Shown: one piece after another, positions 32,688 through 41,309 of the stretch | How the letters are laid out: each line of letters opens with the position of its first letter | Position numbering within the stretch: the stretch's first letter is position 1 | Notes under the pieces: model-generated | Told to the model about the DNA's origin: nothing | The model's database searches: none | The model's input: the letters and a program-made list of their open reading frames with translations, nothing else | Translations under genes and position numbers: made by a program | Source: Brumimicrobium sp964346075 | GTDB taxonomy: Bacteria > Bacteroidota > Bacteroidia > Flavobacteriales_D > Crocinitomicaceae | NCBI GenBank assembly: GCA_964346075.1 | Contig: CAYFTH010000002.1 | Location: forward strand, 1-55,798 | Length of the DNA: 55,798 nucleotides | Reading direction: 5' to 3'

Positions 32688-33806
32688 ATGCTTTTTCGTG
32701 ACGTTATAGGACATGCTGAATTAAAAAAACGATTAGTGAATGAAGTGCGGGAAGATCGCATAGCACATGCACAATTGTTCCTGGGTAAACTTGGGTTTGG
32801 GGGGCTTCCCTTAACACTTGCGTTTGTACAGTTTGTGATGTGTCAGAATAAAAAAGAAAATGACAGTTGCGGAGCGTGCGCCTCATGTAAAAAAGTGTCA
32901 CAAATGCAACACCCGGATGTGCATTTTTCTTTTCCCACCGTTCAACCGTTATCAAAGACATCAGATGGTCAATTTTCGGAATGGAGGAAAATGCTGCTGA
33001 ACAATCCCTATGCAGATCTTCACCAATGGGTGCAAGTTTCTGATCCAAGTGGTAGAAAACCGATAATTTCAAAGTACCAAAGCGAAGCCATTGTTAAAAA
33101 ACTATCACTCAAATCCTATGAGGGTGGTTATAAAGTGAGTATTATATGGATGGCCGACGAAATGAACGTCGTTTGTGCCAATAAATTATTGAAGATAATC
33201 GAAGAACCTCCGAAAGATACACTTTTTATATTGATTGCTGATTCTCCTGAAAATGTGATGCCCACGATCTTGAGTCGAACACAACTCGTAAAGATCAAAC
33301 AGGTCGAGAACAATTCAATTGTTAAAGGCCTTGAGAATAAAACAAACGTCGAAAGCGATGCTTTGAAAAGCATTGTATCGCGGGCCGAAGGAGATGTGGC
33401 AAAGGTCTACGAATTAATAGCTCAGGAAGGAGGAAACAATCAATACCGCGAGGACTTTATTGAATTGATGCGGGCATGTTATAAAAAACAAGTTTTCGAG
33501 ATGTTTGAATGGGCAGAAAAAATGGCGAAAAACGGGAGGGAAGAGCAAAAAACGTTTTTACAATACGCCCTTTATATGATTCGTCAGAGCCTTATGAAAA
33601 ATTACACCGATGAGCAGCTGTTGCGAACATCACCGGAAGAGAAAGCCTTTTTGCAAAAGTTTGCACGCTTTATAACGGGTAATAACGTGATGGATTTTCA
33701 TCAGTTACTGAATGATGCGCATTACAGTGTGGAGCGCAACGCTCATGCCAAACTACTGTTTACGAATGTGACTTTTGAAGTGATGCGTTATATCCATCGT
33801 GCTTAA
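32688..33806 (+). CDS. holB: DNA polymerase III, delta prime subunit (clamp-loader)
   Basis: The 372-residue clamp-loader AAA+ subunit starts LFRDVIGHAELKKRL. The P-loop is degenerate (FLGKLGFGGLPLTLAF), as is usual for delta prime, which does not hydrolyse ATP. A zinc module Cys-x8-Cys-x2-Cys-x2-Cys is present (MCQNKKENDSCGACASC, about 49-65). The Walker-B-like and sensor segments IIWMADEMNVVCANKLLK and IEEPPKDTLFI follow, and the SRC motif reads SRT. With tau/gamma and delta it loads the beta clamp. It stands alone on its strand; the sequence TATCTTTA just upstream is a one-base miss of the -7 element. Confidence 0.9.
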   Translation: MLFRDVIGHAELKKRLVNEVREDRIAHAQLFLGKLGFGGLPLTLAFVQFVMCQNKKENDSCGACASCKKVSQMQHPDVHFSFPTVQPLSKTSDGQFSEWRKMLLNNPYADLHQWVQVSDPSGRKPIISKYQSEAIVKKLSLKSYEGGYKVSIIWMADEMNVVCANKLLKIIEEPPKDTLFILIADSPENVMPTILSRTQLVKIKQVENNSIVKGLENKTNVESDALKSIVSRAEGDVAKVYELIAQEGGNNQYREDFIELMRACYKKQVFEMFEWAEKMAKNGREEQKTFLQYALYMIRQSLMKNYTDEQLLRTSPEEKAFLQKFARFITGNNVMDFHQLLNDAHYSVERNAHAKLLFTNVTFEVMRYIHRA

Positions 33807-33842
33807 TATCTGAAATGTTTTTATAAACCAGATAGAAAGGAA

Positions 33843-34241
33843 TCAAACGTACGACTGAAGCCATTCAACAGCTTTCTTTTTAGTGGAAAAAAAGGCTGTA
33901 GGTCGAACAGGTTTGGAAAAAAGACGGTACGCACGAGCCGCCAATCGCTGAGGAAAACTTTCTACAACAAAAGCATCTGCGATGATTAGCGTACTGCGTT
34001 CATCGCTTGCAACGTATTGAGAAACTTCTTTAGAAGGCGTAAGAAAAGGGTCTTCTAGAGTGTATAAAACGGGGTATTTCCTATTACCAGCAAGAGTTGT
34101 TCTTGCCGCGACAATTGCTTTTGAGTGTTCTATGGAAAAAACGCCTTTAACTTTGACGTGAATATGCATGATTCCGTTCGTACAGATATTGATCTCTGCT
34201 GCATCTACTTCCGTTGACTCTATTGTTACTAAATCACTCAA
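33843..34241 (-). CDS. STAS/SpoIIAA-like small protein
   Basis: The 132-residue protein begins with an acidic beta-rich part. A segment MHIHVKVKGVFSIEHSKAIV, then PVLYTLEDPFLTPSKEV, DERSTLIIADAFVVES, and an end FFSTKKKAVEWLQSY follow. This matches my recollection of a Bacteroidota family annotated as STAS/SEC14-like, in which STKEEALEWL closes the domain. The start is TTG at 34239-34241; no in-frame ATG lies close by. Molecular role unknown. A link with the RsbW-like ATPase at 8581-9000 is possible but the genes are 25 kb apart. Confidence 0.55.
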   Translation of the reverse strand: MSDLVTIESTEVDAAEINICTNGIMHIHVKVKGVFSIEHSKAIVAARTTLAGNRKYPVLYTLEDPFLTPSKEVSQYVASDERSTLIIADAFVVESFPQRLAARAYRLFSKPVRPTAFFSTKKKAVEWLQSYV

Positions 34242-34378
34242 ACCTCATCGTTTTTATGTGCAAGCAGATTGATTGAAAGCTGAAAAAATGACAAAAGTCA
34301 TCCACGAAGATGGAAGAGGTCAGTTGATATTTGAGTCAATCCACCTATTTTCGTGGCAAATATAAGAAATAGAACGTT

Positions 34379-34675
34379 ATGAGCACAACAAACACAGAAT
34401 CAAGTTTTTGGAATTCCTTTTTTAAGGAAGGTATGGAACATAATCGCTATGCTATCATTAGTGCAGTACTGCTTATTGTTGGTTGTCTCGGTGGATTGAC
34501 AGTGGGCTATGGAGCCATTCACAGCACCTTTCAACTAATTGCAATCGTGGTCCCTACAATGGCTACACTATCACTTTTACTCGCTGTAGCTCCGTTGAAA
34601 TACGTTATGAATCTTGCCGCGATAACAGTTATTGTTGATGTCATTATTTTGATAATTAACTTTTTCGGATCATAA
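34379..34675 (+). CDS. small integral membrane protein, unknown function
   Basis: The 98-residue protein has a polar N-terminus (1-22) and three hydrophobic helices (about 24-48, 50-70 and 74-96, ending IINFFGS). No family is recognised. The upstream sequence CTATTTTCG resembles a -7 element with one mismatch. Good codon structure and a plausible topology make it a real gene rather than a chance frame. Confidence 0.65.
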   Translation: MSTTNTESSFWNSFFKEGMEHNRYAIISAVLLIVGCLGGLTVGYGAIHSTFQLIAIVVPTMATLSLLLAVAPLKYVMNLAAITVIVDVIILIINFFGS

Positions 34676-34750
34676 TTCTGTTGGAGTCAGTCTACCTAGG
34701 TCAATTTTAAAAACATGTTTATTGAACGCTGAAAACCGTTGAATTAATTG

Positions 34751-34758
34751 TATTTTTG
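34751..34758 (+). promoter_or_regulatory. -7 element before the outer-membrane protein gene at 34814
   Basis: TATTTTTG matches TAnnTTTG exactly; a TTG lies 26 bases upstream (34722-34724), slightly beyond the usual spacing. The leader would be about 50 bases. Confidence 0.5.
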
Positions 34759-34813
34759 GTAAAGCTTTTTAAACGGGTAGGATGTCTGTTTACAACAAAA
34801 AGAGCCAAAAGTT

Positions 34814-35668
34814 ATGTACAAGGCCCTGATCATTGCTGTTTTAAGTGTGTGCTCACTCAATGGGTTTACACAGCGGAATAATCGTTCTCTTAAGGAAAAC
34901 AAAGAAGGTTCTTTTTTTATTAGTGGAGGTTATAACAGGTCTGTTTATTCTTCTACCGATGTCGTTTTACGCGGCAGTGATCACGCACTCACACTGGAAG
35001 GTGTAGCACTCGTGGATAATCCAAAAGCGGTTAAGTTGTTAAATTTTTTTGGTAGTGATGCTCCTCAGTTTTCTTTTCAAGGAGGGTACTTCGTGGCCGA
35101 TAAATGGGCAGTGATTGCAGATTTTCACCGATACAATACTTTTTTTACTAATGATCAAAAGGTGGGAATTTCTGGAAACGTAGCTCCTGGAGCCCATCCT
35201 GACTTCTCGGGAAATATCAATAACTCATCCATGTTGATAAATCGCGACCAAATTCACCTGTTTCAACAAAACGGGATGCACCTCATCACAATAGGTGTGC
35301 AACGTATGGATCAACTGGTTAAAACACGGGATAAAAATTTTAGTATTTATTCAGTAATGGAAGGTAAGCTAGGACCTGTTTTAACTGAAGTGGATTACTC
35401 TTTTGGGAACAGGCAATACGAAGGCGTAACCTCGCTCACTGGGTGGAGCGCAACAGTTGCGGCAGGAATACGATTTAATTTTTTTCAACGGATTTATTTA
35501 CTTACTCGTTTTTCCGGGGGTCACACAGCACAGAATGACATACGTTTAACGAATAACGGGAAATATACGGCTGAACAAAAACCTTTTTACTTTGCAGCAG
35601 AATTGAGCGCAGGCATCAATTTTTCAATATCGTCTGGGTCGAAGTGCAATACTTGTCCGGACTGGTAA
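34814..35668 (+). CDS. outer-membrane beta-barrel protein, unknown function
   Basis: The 284-residue protein has a signal peptide (about 1-19, cleavage after FTQ) and then repeated amphipathic strands rich in Phe/Tyr/Gly (FFISGGYNRSVY, QFSFQGGYFVADKWAVIADF, AATVAAGIRFNFF-like segments, FYFAAELSAGINFSI). The C-terminus has an odd CNTC pair (SKCNTCPDW) after the last strand. It probably forms an 8- to 12-strand barrel; ligand or transport function unknown. It converges with the small conserved gene on the other strand, 8 bp away. Confidence 0.65.
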   Translation: MYKALIIAVLSVCSLNGFTQRNNRSLKENKEGSFFISGGYNRSVYSSTDVVLRGSDHALTLEGVALVDNPKAVKLLNFFGSDAPQFSFQGGYFVADKWAVIADFHRYNTFFTNDQKVGISGNVAPGAHPDFSGNINNSSMLINRDQIHLFQQNGMHLITIGVQRMDQLVKTRDKNFSIYSVMEGKLGPVLTEVDYSFGNRQYEGVTSLTGWSATVAAGIRFNFFQRIYLLTRFSGGHTAQNDIRLTNNGKYTAEQKPFYFAAELSAGINFSISSGSKCNTCPDW

Positions 35669-35676
35669 AGGTACAT

Positions 35677-36087
35677 TTACTCAATGATAACCCCTGGCTT
35701 TTCTAGCAGTGGTATTTTCGTAAAATAGTCTTCCTTAATTGCTTCTGATAAAAAGACAAACTTCTTATCAAACATTTTATTACCGATCCAAAAGCTCACC
35801 CAGTATTCATTATTCAACCCAAACAAGTCTTCCATAATAGGTTCTATTTTTTGGACAGTCTTACCGGGAATATCTCCCAGGGACTTGCGTAGCGTTGAAG
35901 TTTCCACCTTTTGTTGTGTTTTCTTCGCTGTTGCAAAGCCTCTGGAAACAACCAAGACTTTTTCTAACACCTCTGATCGTTGATTGATCAGATAAACATT
36001 ATAAATAGAGTGATTATCCTCGCCCATTTCCTTGACGACTGCAACAGATACGTCATTTACTTTCGGTATTTGAATATCTTTTTTCAT
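35677..36087 (-). CDS. conserved Bacteroidota protein of unknown function
   Basis: The 136-residue soluble protein has the pattern VSVAVVKE, YNVYLINQRS, VLVVSRGF, AKTVQKIE-like DIPGKTVQKIEPI, NEYWVSFWI and MFDKKFVF. I recall this family from many Bacteroidota genomes, sometimes mislabelled as a phenylalanyl-tRNA synthetase subunit; nothing in it supports that label. Its ATG lies 35 bp inside the end of the upstream beta-lactamase-like gene, an unusually long overlap that implies coupled translation. No catalytic motif is visible. Confidence 0.7.
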   Translation of the reverse strand: MKKDIQIPKVNDVSVAVVKEMGEDNHSIYNVYLINQRSEVLEKVLVVSRGFATAKKTQQKVETSTLRKSLGDIPGKTVQKIEPIMEDLFGLNNEYWVSFWIGNKMFDKKFVFLSEAIKEDYFTKIPLLEKPGVIIE

Positions 36088-37300
36088 TGGTTCTTATTCC
36101 TCTTTTTTTGGCGATCGAAATGTATGTAAAAAGATCTAAAGGATGGTTTTCTTTATACGCATTTTTTGATGAAGCAGGTTCATCTGGAGGTAGAAAAAAC
36201 TTATCTTTTCTTTCATGCCCCGTGCGCACGACTACCATGTTGAGTTTAGGAATAATAATAATGTACTGTCCAAGAATTCCTCGCGCATAAACAGCAGGAG
36301 TGTCAGGATCATTCAGGCACCAGAAATGCAATCCATATTCTGAAGAGGAATCATGGTGTGGTTTCTTCAATTCATTTAATGTAGAGGGTTGTATGATAGT
36401 ATCATTTTTCCAGATACCATCTTGAAGTATGAGCTGACCAACTTTGGCAAAGTCGCGCGAAGTGGCGTAAAAACAACAAAATGATTTTTCCATTCCGTTT
36501 TTTTTATCCAGGCTCCACTTAAAGCCGTTTTCCGTTCCAATTTTTTTCCAGATGTTTTGAGCTATAAAATGAGTCGGGTTTTGTTGTGTAGCTGATTTTA
36601 GGATAAACCCCAGTAGTTGCGTGTTACCACTCGCATAATCAAATGTATCGGTCTCATGAGGTTCAAAAGATTGACGCATCATAAGGGATTTTAGGTTACT
36701 GCCATAATACGCAGCGGCGTTGTCTGAAAATGGATTACCACCGCTTTCTGACCATTTTAAACCGCTAGACATTCCTAGCAAATCACGAATGGTAATACCT
36801 TTACTGTTTTCGAGCGCAAATGGCAAATAGTTATCAATCGGAGCATCGAAGCTTGAAATATAACCTTGATCAATTGCAATACCTACTCCTAAACCAATAA
36901 AACTCTTTGCTGCTGAAAAAGTATTACTTTTTGTTTTGCGGTCATGGGTGTCAAAATATTTTTCCAGTATAATAGAATCGTTGCGAACGAGAAGAAAAGA
37001 AGTTGTTCTAATGCTGTCTAAACGATTAATTTCACTTGTTGAAAGTAAACCTATGGGTTGCTGAACACTCCATTTTTCAGGCGAATCAGATGGTTTGGCA
37101 TTTCGAGTGGGAAATGTAAGAGAATCATAGATCGACGGCCCCGTTTTACCTACCAAATAAGTTGAAGCAATACCTTTATAAAGGTAAGTTTTTCCTGAAA
37201 AAACGATCAGTAAATTTGCAATGACGAGCACAATCAAAATCCCTAAAAGGAACCTTTTAAACCGTTTCTTGCTGTTATTCTGCGTTTTTGATTTCGACAT
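36053..37300 (-). CDS. membrane-anchored serine hydrolase of the beta-lactamase / class C fold
   Basis: The 415-residue protein has an N-terminal membrane anchor (about 14-34). Active-site motifs of the serine beta-lactamase/DD-peptidase fold follow: Ser-x-x-Lys in TFSAAKSFIG (about 130) and Tyr-x-Asn-like in FDYASGNTQLL (about 218). A C-terminal HxG/KTG-equivalent is seen as VYARGILGQ or VVVRTGH. Such proteins are often esterases or D-peptidases rather than antibiotic-destroying enzymes, so resistance should not be assumed. It starts 26 bp inside lipB and ends 35 bp inside the next gene, forming a very compact leftward operon. Confidence 0.8.
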   Translation of the reverse strand: MSKSKTQNNSKKRFKRFLLGILIVLVIANLLIVFSGKTYLYKGIASTYLVGKTGPSIYDSLTFPTRNAKPSDSPEKWSVQQPIGLLSTSEINRLDSIRTTSFLLVRNDSIILEKYFDTHDRKTKSNTFSAAKSFIGLGVGIAIDQGYISSFDAPIDNYLPFALENSKGITIRDLLGMSSGLKWSESGGNPFSDNAAAYYGSNLKSLMMRQSFEPHETDTFDYASGNTQLLGFILKSATQQNPTHFIAQNIWKKIGTENGFKWSLDKKNGMEKSFCCFYATSRDFAKVGQLILQDGIWKNDTIIQPSTLNELKKPHHDSSSEYGLHFWCLNDPDTPAVYARGILGQYIIIIPKLNMVVVRTGHERKDKFFLPPDEPASSKNAYKENHPLDLFTYISIAKKRGIRTNEKRYSNTESK

Positions 37301-37982
37301 TGAAAAGCGCTGAGATGTGATTTTTTAATTTTTTCTTGACGACACCCATAGCTACTGGGTGTCCCAATTCTTTTTCAAGGGAAGTTACGCTTTTGTCTTC
37401 AATTCCACAAGGAACAATGTAATTAAAATAATTGAGATCTGTATTGAGATTAAATCCAATACCGTGCATTGTTACCCAGCGCGATGACTTGACCCCCATC
37501 GCACAGATTTTTCGGGCATTCGTCGAGTCACCATCAATCCATACCCCCGTCAAGCCGTCAACCCGTCCAGCTTTTATACCAAACTCATCCAACGTCAGGA
37601 TAACAGCTTCTTCCAATAAACGCATGTATTTATGGATATCGGTAAAAAAATAAGACTCGAGGTCAAAAATGGGGTACGCGACGAGCTGACCCGGACCGTG
37701 GTAGGTGATGTCTCCACCTCGATTGATCTTGTAGTACGTAGCGTTAACTTCTTTCAACCGATCATCAGTAAGTAATAAATGCTGTTGTTTACCACTTTTT
37801 CCGAGCGTATAAACGTGTGGATGTTCGCAAAATAATAAGTGATTTGTGGTTGGTTGATCGGTTTGATCTTTTCGTTGTAGTATTTTGAGGTCAATATTGC
37901 GTTTAAATAGTTTTTCCTGGTAATCCCAGGCTTCTTTATAATCAACGGTTCCAAGATCTTCAAACAATGCGACAGCTGACAT
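37275..37982 (-). CDS. lipB: lipoyl(octanoyl) transferase LipB
   Basis: The 235-residue enzyme transfers octanoate from acyl carrier protein to lipoyl-dependent enzyme subunits. Family motifs are GGDITYHGPGQLVAYPIFDL (about 84-103), MGVKSSRWVTMHGIGFN with the conserved Lys (about 158-175), and the catalytic Cys in NYIVPCGIEDKSVTSL (about 191). Length is typical. It begins 3 bp after the isomerase gene and overlaps the next gene by 26 bp. LipA is not in the window. Confidence 0.95.
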   Translation of the reverse strand: MSAVALFEDLGTVDYKEAWDYQEKLFKRNIDLKILQRKDQTDQPTTNHLLFCEHPHVYTLGKSGKQQHLLLTDDRLKEVNATYYKINRGGDITYHGPGQLVAYPIFDLESYFFTDIHKYMRLLEEAVILTLDEFGIKAGRVDGLTGVWIDGDSTNARKICAMGVKSSRWVTMHGIGFNLNTDLNYFNYIVPCGIEDKSVTSLEKELGHPVAMGVVKKKLKNHISALFNVEIKNAE

Positions 37983-37985
37983 AAA

Positions 37986-38972
37986 TTAAGCTTTACTTAA
38001 TGACGATTTTAAATAATCGATTACGCGAATCTCAACGGGATCTACGTTTTTGAGCTCTGCTAAGTAAATGGATGCCCAATCAATGAGATGTATGAAGAAG
38101 AATGATTCTTCAATCGGGTTCTTTCCTTTACCATTAACAATAAATAAGTGCTCTGTTTTTTCTTTAATAATTTCTTTACTTAATTGAAACCGAAGCTGAT
38201 TTCTCTCCGATAAAAACTGAGATTCAAAGAACACGGGTGCCATATTCGGCAATCCTCCTCCCCATCCAACGAGTTCGTTATGATTCATTTCTGGAATGAC
38301 ATGGTGCCAACACAATTGTTTTGCATTTTCGTTGAATTGTTGTCGGGCACGAATGACAACTGATTCTAACGCTGTACTTCCGTAAAGAATACATTGTTTT
38401 TTAAAAATGTGTTCAGCCAGTTTACGCGCCTCCTTTTTGATGGTGATGAGTTCATCATTCAGTAAATGACGACAACTACTTATGGATTTTAATGCATTAT
38501 CAGGAATAACTCCAGCTGAAGCGAGTATTTGAACAAGTTGAACAACTGAAAAAGCTAACATACTGCGCGGTGGGTTTCCCCCAGGAACACGTATAAAATC
38601 GTATTTGTTTTCCTGACAAAACTTATGGAGCATTCCTCCAGAACCAACCCCAACAACCGTAGCCCCTGAGTCATGTGCCTGGTGAATAGCATTCAATGTT
38701 TCCTCTGTATTGCCCGAATAAGAAGAACCTATGACCAGCGTATGAGTATTGACAAAGCCAGGTATTGAATAACTCTGTACCAGTGTAATGGGGATGTTTG
38801 CCGTATCTTTAAACCACTGAGAAACCATTTTTCCTCCTATTCCTGAACCCCCCATTCCGCAAATAACGACATGGTCAAAGCGGGTTCCATCGAGGGATTC
38901 CAGCACCGCCGTTTGAGCAATTTCCATGGCGTCGGCAATCTGTTTAGGAAATTGGGCAATTAATTTATCCAT
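37986..38972 (-). CDS. bifunctional phosphoglucose/phosphomannose isomerase (SIS family)
   Basis: The 328-residue protein has two sugar-isomerase folds. The first shows VVICGMGGSGIGGKMV (about 33-48) and SSYSGNTEETL (about 78-88). The catalytic region holds PEMNHNELVGW near 235-245 with the conserved Glu and His. This matches the small PGI/PMI family described from archaea and some bacteria, distinct from classical Pgi. It would interconvert glucose-6-P or mannose-6-P with fructose-6-P. It heads the compact leftward set with lipB. Confidence 0.82.
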   Translation of the reverse strand: MDKLIAQFPKQIADAMEIAQTAVLESLDGTRFDHVVICGMGGSGIGGKMVSQWFKDTANIPITLVQSYSIPGFVNTHTLVIGSSYSGNTEETLNAIHQAHDSGATVVGVGSGGMLHKFCQENKYDFIRVPGGNPPRSMLAFSVVQLVQILASAGVIPDNALKSISSCRHLLNDELITIKKEARKLAEHIFKKQCILYGSTALESVVIRARQQFNENAKQLCWHHVIPEMNHNELVGWGGGLPNMAPVFFESQFLSERNQLRFQLSKEIIKEKTEHLFIVNGKGKNPIEESFFFIHLIDWASIYLAELKNVDPVEIRVIDYLKSSLSKA

Positions 38973-39184
38973 GTCGATTTTTATATTTTCTGCTTAAAAA
39001 GGAACGAAACATCACTTTTCGAAACTGCTTGTAAAATAAATGAAAAATATGGGAACTGGATGTATGAAACCCTGTTTTTCTCTGGTAGTAAAAAAAGTGA
39101 AGTAAAAACCGCAGTTTTTTCCATTCGACTGCTCACAATCTTGAGGTAATACAGGGAAGAATTGAGAGTGTATCAAAGAGACCG

Positions 39185-39931
39185 CTATTTTTTTCTTTTG
39201 AAGTATGCACTGTTCAGCTTATAAAAAAGGCCGATATTGACGTATTCAGGGTACAGCTCATTTTCAGTCTCAGAAAATTTAATTATTCCTGAATATTCAC
39301 TCGAAACACGAATACCAAAATGATGCCCCCTTCCTTCTTCATTGATTGCTGTAAAAGATACTTCCGTAATAAACCCAAGCCTAAGATAATTGAACCAGCT
39401 GAATGTACCCGGGGAATCTATATTGTCGGGGTGATCCAGTTTTTGATAGTACGGGCTGGAGGCATACATTCCTATATTGTACTCGATTGCCCGAAACAAA
39501 TTGTTCTTGACTGTACGAAAACGAAGGGGGTGACGAAAGCCAAACTGAACGGGAATCATGAGGTAGTTCGTTGATAGTCTCAATTCGTTGTTGTTTTGGT
39601 CGTGCAAATCAGCACTGCGCGTGGTAAAGTTAAGCCCTGTTTTTATAGACTTGATACTGGAAGCGTTTTCGTTATTTAGCAACCAACCAACATTTACAGT
39701 AAAATCAATAGAGGGACGGAAGTTGTTCTTCTTAAAATGAAAATCACCGCTGGAGGTGTTAAATTCGGTATTATTGGTGTTGATGCGCGTAGCATTTAGC
39801 GACAAGCTGTTTTCATAAAACAGGTCAAAATTATTCAGCGGATCGGTAAGGGTATCTTGAGATGTAACACTGAAGCACAAAAAAACAACGACAATGAGCA
39901 AGGTTAGCAACGGGTTTCTTGAAATTCTCAT
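39185..39931 (-). CDS. outer-membrane beta-barrel protein (PorT-like size), unknown function
   Basis: The 248-residue protein has a signal peptide (hydrophobic LLTLLIVVVFLCFSVTSQ). Amphipathic strands follow: IDFTVNVGWLLN, IKTGLNFTTRS, NYLMIPVQFGFRHPL, AIEYNIGMYASSPYY, YLRLGFITEVSFT, HFGIRVSSEYSGI and YVNIGLFYKLNSAYF. The IPVQFGFR strand is common in PorT-type barrels. It is a single gene with spacers of about 210 bp on either side; I saw no clear promoter in front of it. Confidence 0.65.
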   Translation of the reverse strand: MRISRNPLLTLLIVVVFLCFSVTSQDTLTDPLNNFDLFYENSLSLNATRINTNNTEFNTSSGDFHFKKNNFRPSIDFTVNVGWLLNNENASSIKSIKTGLNFTTRSADLHDQNNNELRLSTNYLMIPVQFGFRHPLRFRTVKNNLFRAIEYNIGMYASSPYYQKLDHPDNIDSPGTFSWFNYLRLGFITEVSFTAINEEGRGHHFGIRVSSEYSGIIKFSETENELYPEYVNIGLFYKLNSAYFKRKK

Positions 39932-40072
39932 ACGATAAAAAAGTGTTTAGGGTGAATATAACCTACTAAAAGTAAGAAAAATTTAGTAGACCCTATTGCT
40001 GTTGGTTGGATTTTATCTATTGATTGCGACCTTGTCCTAAAGCTGAGCCCACAATTATGTTGTATATTTTAA

Positions 40073-40080
40073 TAATTTTG
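40073..40080 (+). promoter_or_regulatory. -7 element before the OmpR-type regulator
   Basis: TAATTTTG matches TAnnTTTG exactly and ends 66 bases before the preferred ATG at 40147. Confidence 0.4.
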
Positions 40081-40146
40081 TAAGATTCTGTAAACAAACA
40101 ACGAACAATTTTCACTTCGGTGGAAGTTGAAAGATTACGCGATGCA

Positions 40147-40851
40147 ATGGCAGCAGAGGAGCATAAAATATTATTGATTGAGGACGAGGAGAGTCTAAGT
40201 AATGTAGTGGCTATGAACCTGGAGCTTGAAGGTTTTGAGGTGACCACAGTTACGAATGGGCGTGAGGCCATTGAGCAAAAAGAAAAGGTCAGTCAGTACG
40301 ATCTGGTAATTTTAGACGTGATGTTGCCAGAAGTTAGCGGGTGGGATATTTGTACAACTTATAAAAATAGCGCCAATACACCAATTTTGTTTATTTCGGC
40401 AAAAGGGTCTTCTTCCGACAGAATTAAAGGGTTGAAACTGGGTGCGGATGATTACCTCTCCAAACCATTTGATTTAGAAGAGTTGTTGTTGCGCGTAAAA
40501 GTTCTTATTCTCCGCACAAACGAAAAGGATCACGCGAATGTCAATAAAGTTTCCATTGGAGATTTAGTGGTGAATACTAAAACTTTCGAAGTCTTTAAAG
40601 ATGAGGAGAAAATTACGGATTTAGCAAAGCGGGAAGTGGAGCTACTGAGTTTATTTGTGCAACACGAGGGGGAAGTTGTTTCACGAAATTTTATACTCGA
40701 TGAGCTATGGGGAAAAGATCATTTTCCTACAACGCGAACCATCGACAATTACATTCTTTCTTTTCGTAAGCTGTTTGAAGAAGATGCCAAGAATCCGCGA
40801 TTCTTTCACAGCGTAAGAGGTGTAGGATATAAATTTATAAATAAAGGATAA
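40147..40851 (+). CDS. OmpR/PhoB-type response regulator without a neighbouring kinase
   Basis: The protein has 234 residues from the ATG at 40147; an in-frame GTG at 40120 would add nine. The receiver domain has Glu12-Asp13, phosphoacceptor Asp57 (VILDVMLPEVSG), conserved Ser/Thr in FISAKG, and Lys in YLSKPFDLEELL. The C-terminal winged helix (about 135-234) carries LAKREVELLSLFVQHEGEVVSR and TRTIDNYILSFRKLF. No histidine kinase lies nearby, so its partner is elsewhere. dCMP deaminase follows after 20 bp, so the regulator heads a likely operon with the deaminase and S41 protease. Confidence 0.93.
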   Translation: MAAEEHKILLIEDEESLSNVVAMNLELEGFEVTTVTNGREAIEQKEKVSQYDLVILDVMLPEVSGWDICTTYKNSANTPILFISAKGSSSDRIKGLKLGADDYLSKPFDLEELLLRVKVLILRTNEKDHANVNKVSIGDLVVNTKTFEVFKDEEKITDLAKREVELLSLFVQHEGEVVSRNFILDELWGKDHFPTTRTIDNYILSFRKLFEEDAKNPRFFHSVRGVGYKFINKG

Positions 40852-40871
40852 ATGTCTCAAAAGCAAATAAA

Positions 40872-41309
40872 ATGAGTAGAGCAAAACAATTACGCTACGA
40901 TAGAGCTTATTTGCGAATGGCGTCGAGCTGGGCAGAACTATCGCATTGCAAACGCAAGCAGGTTGGTGCATTAATAGTAAAAGACGATATGATTATTTCG
41001 GATGGATATAATGGTACTCCATCTGGGTTCGATAACTGTTGTGAAAATGAAGAAGGTGAAACGCATTGGTATGTGTTACATGCCGAAGCAAATGCAATAC
41101 TTAAAGTGGCGAAATCTACAAACAATGCGCGCGGAGCAACGTTATATCTAACGCTATCACCATGCAAGGATTGCAGTAAGCTCATTCTTCAGGCAGGTAT
41201 AAAACGTGTCGTTTATGTCTTTCAATACAAGGATAGTTCAGGCGTCGACTTTTTGAGCGCCGCGGGAGTGGAAATAGAGCAGATAAAGGAGATTAAAAAT
41301 GAGAAATAA
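40872..41309 (+). CDS. dCMP deaminase
   Basis: This 145-residue zinc deaminase converts dCMP to dUMP for thymidylate synthesis. The zinc site is HAEANAI (His and catalytic Glu) and PCKDC (two Cys). The upstream GTPSGFDNCCENEEGETHWYVLHAE segment is typical of the ComEB/dCMP deaminase group. The last 11 bp overlap the S41 protease gene, suggesting coupled translation. Together with nrdBA it provides deoxynucleotide precursors. Confidence 0.92.
   Translation: MSRAKQLRYDRAYLRMASSWAELSHCKRKQVGALIVKDDMIISDGYNGTPSGFDNCCENEEGETHWYVLHAEANAILKVAKSTNNARGATLYLTLSPCKDCSKLILQAGIKRVVYVFQYKDSSGVDFLSAAGVEIEQIKEIKNEK

Noticed and set aside
36053..37300. Antibiotic-resistance beta-lactamase
   Set aside because: The fold motifs are shared with esterases and peptidases, the protein is membrane-anchored and lies in a housekeeping operon; nothing shows beta-lactam hydrolysis.
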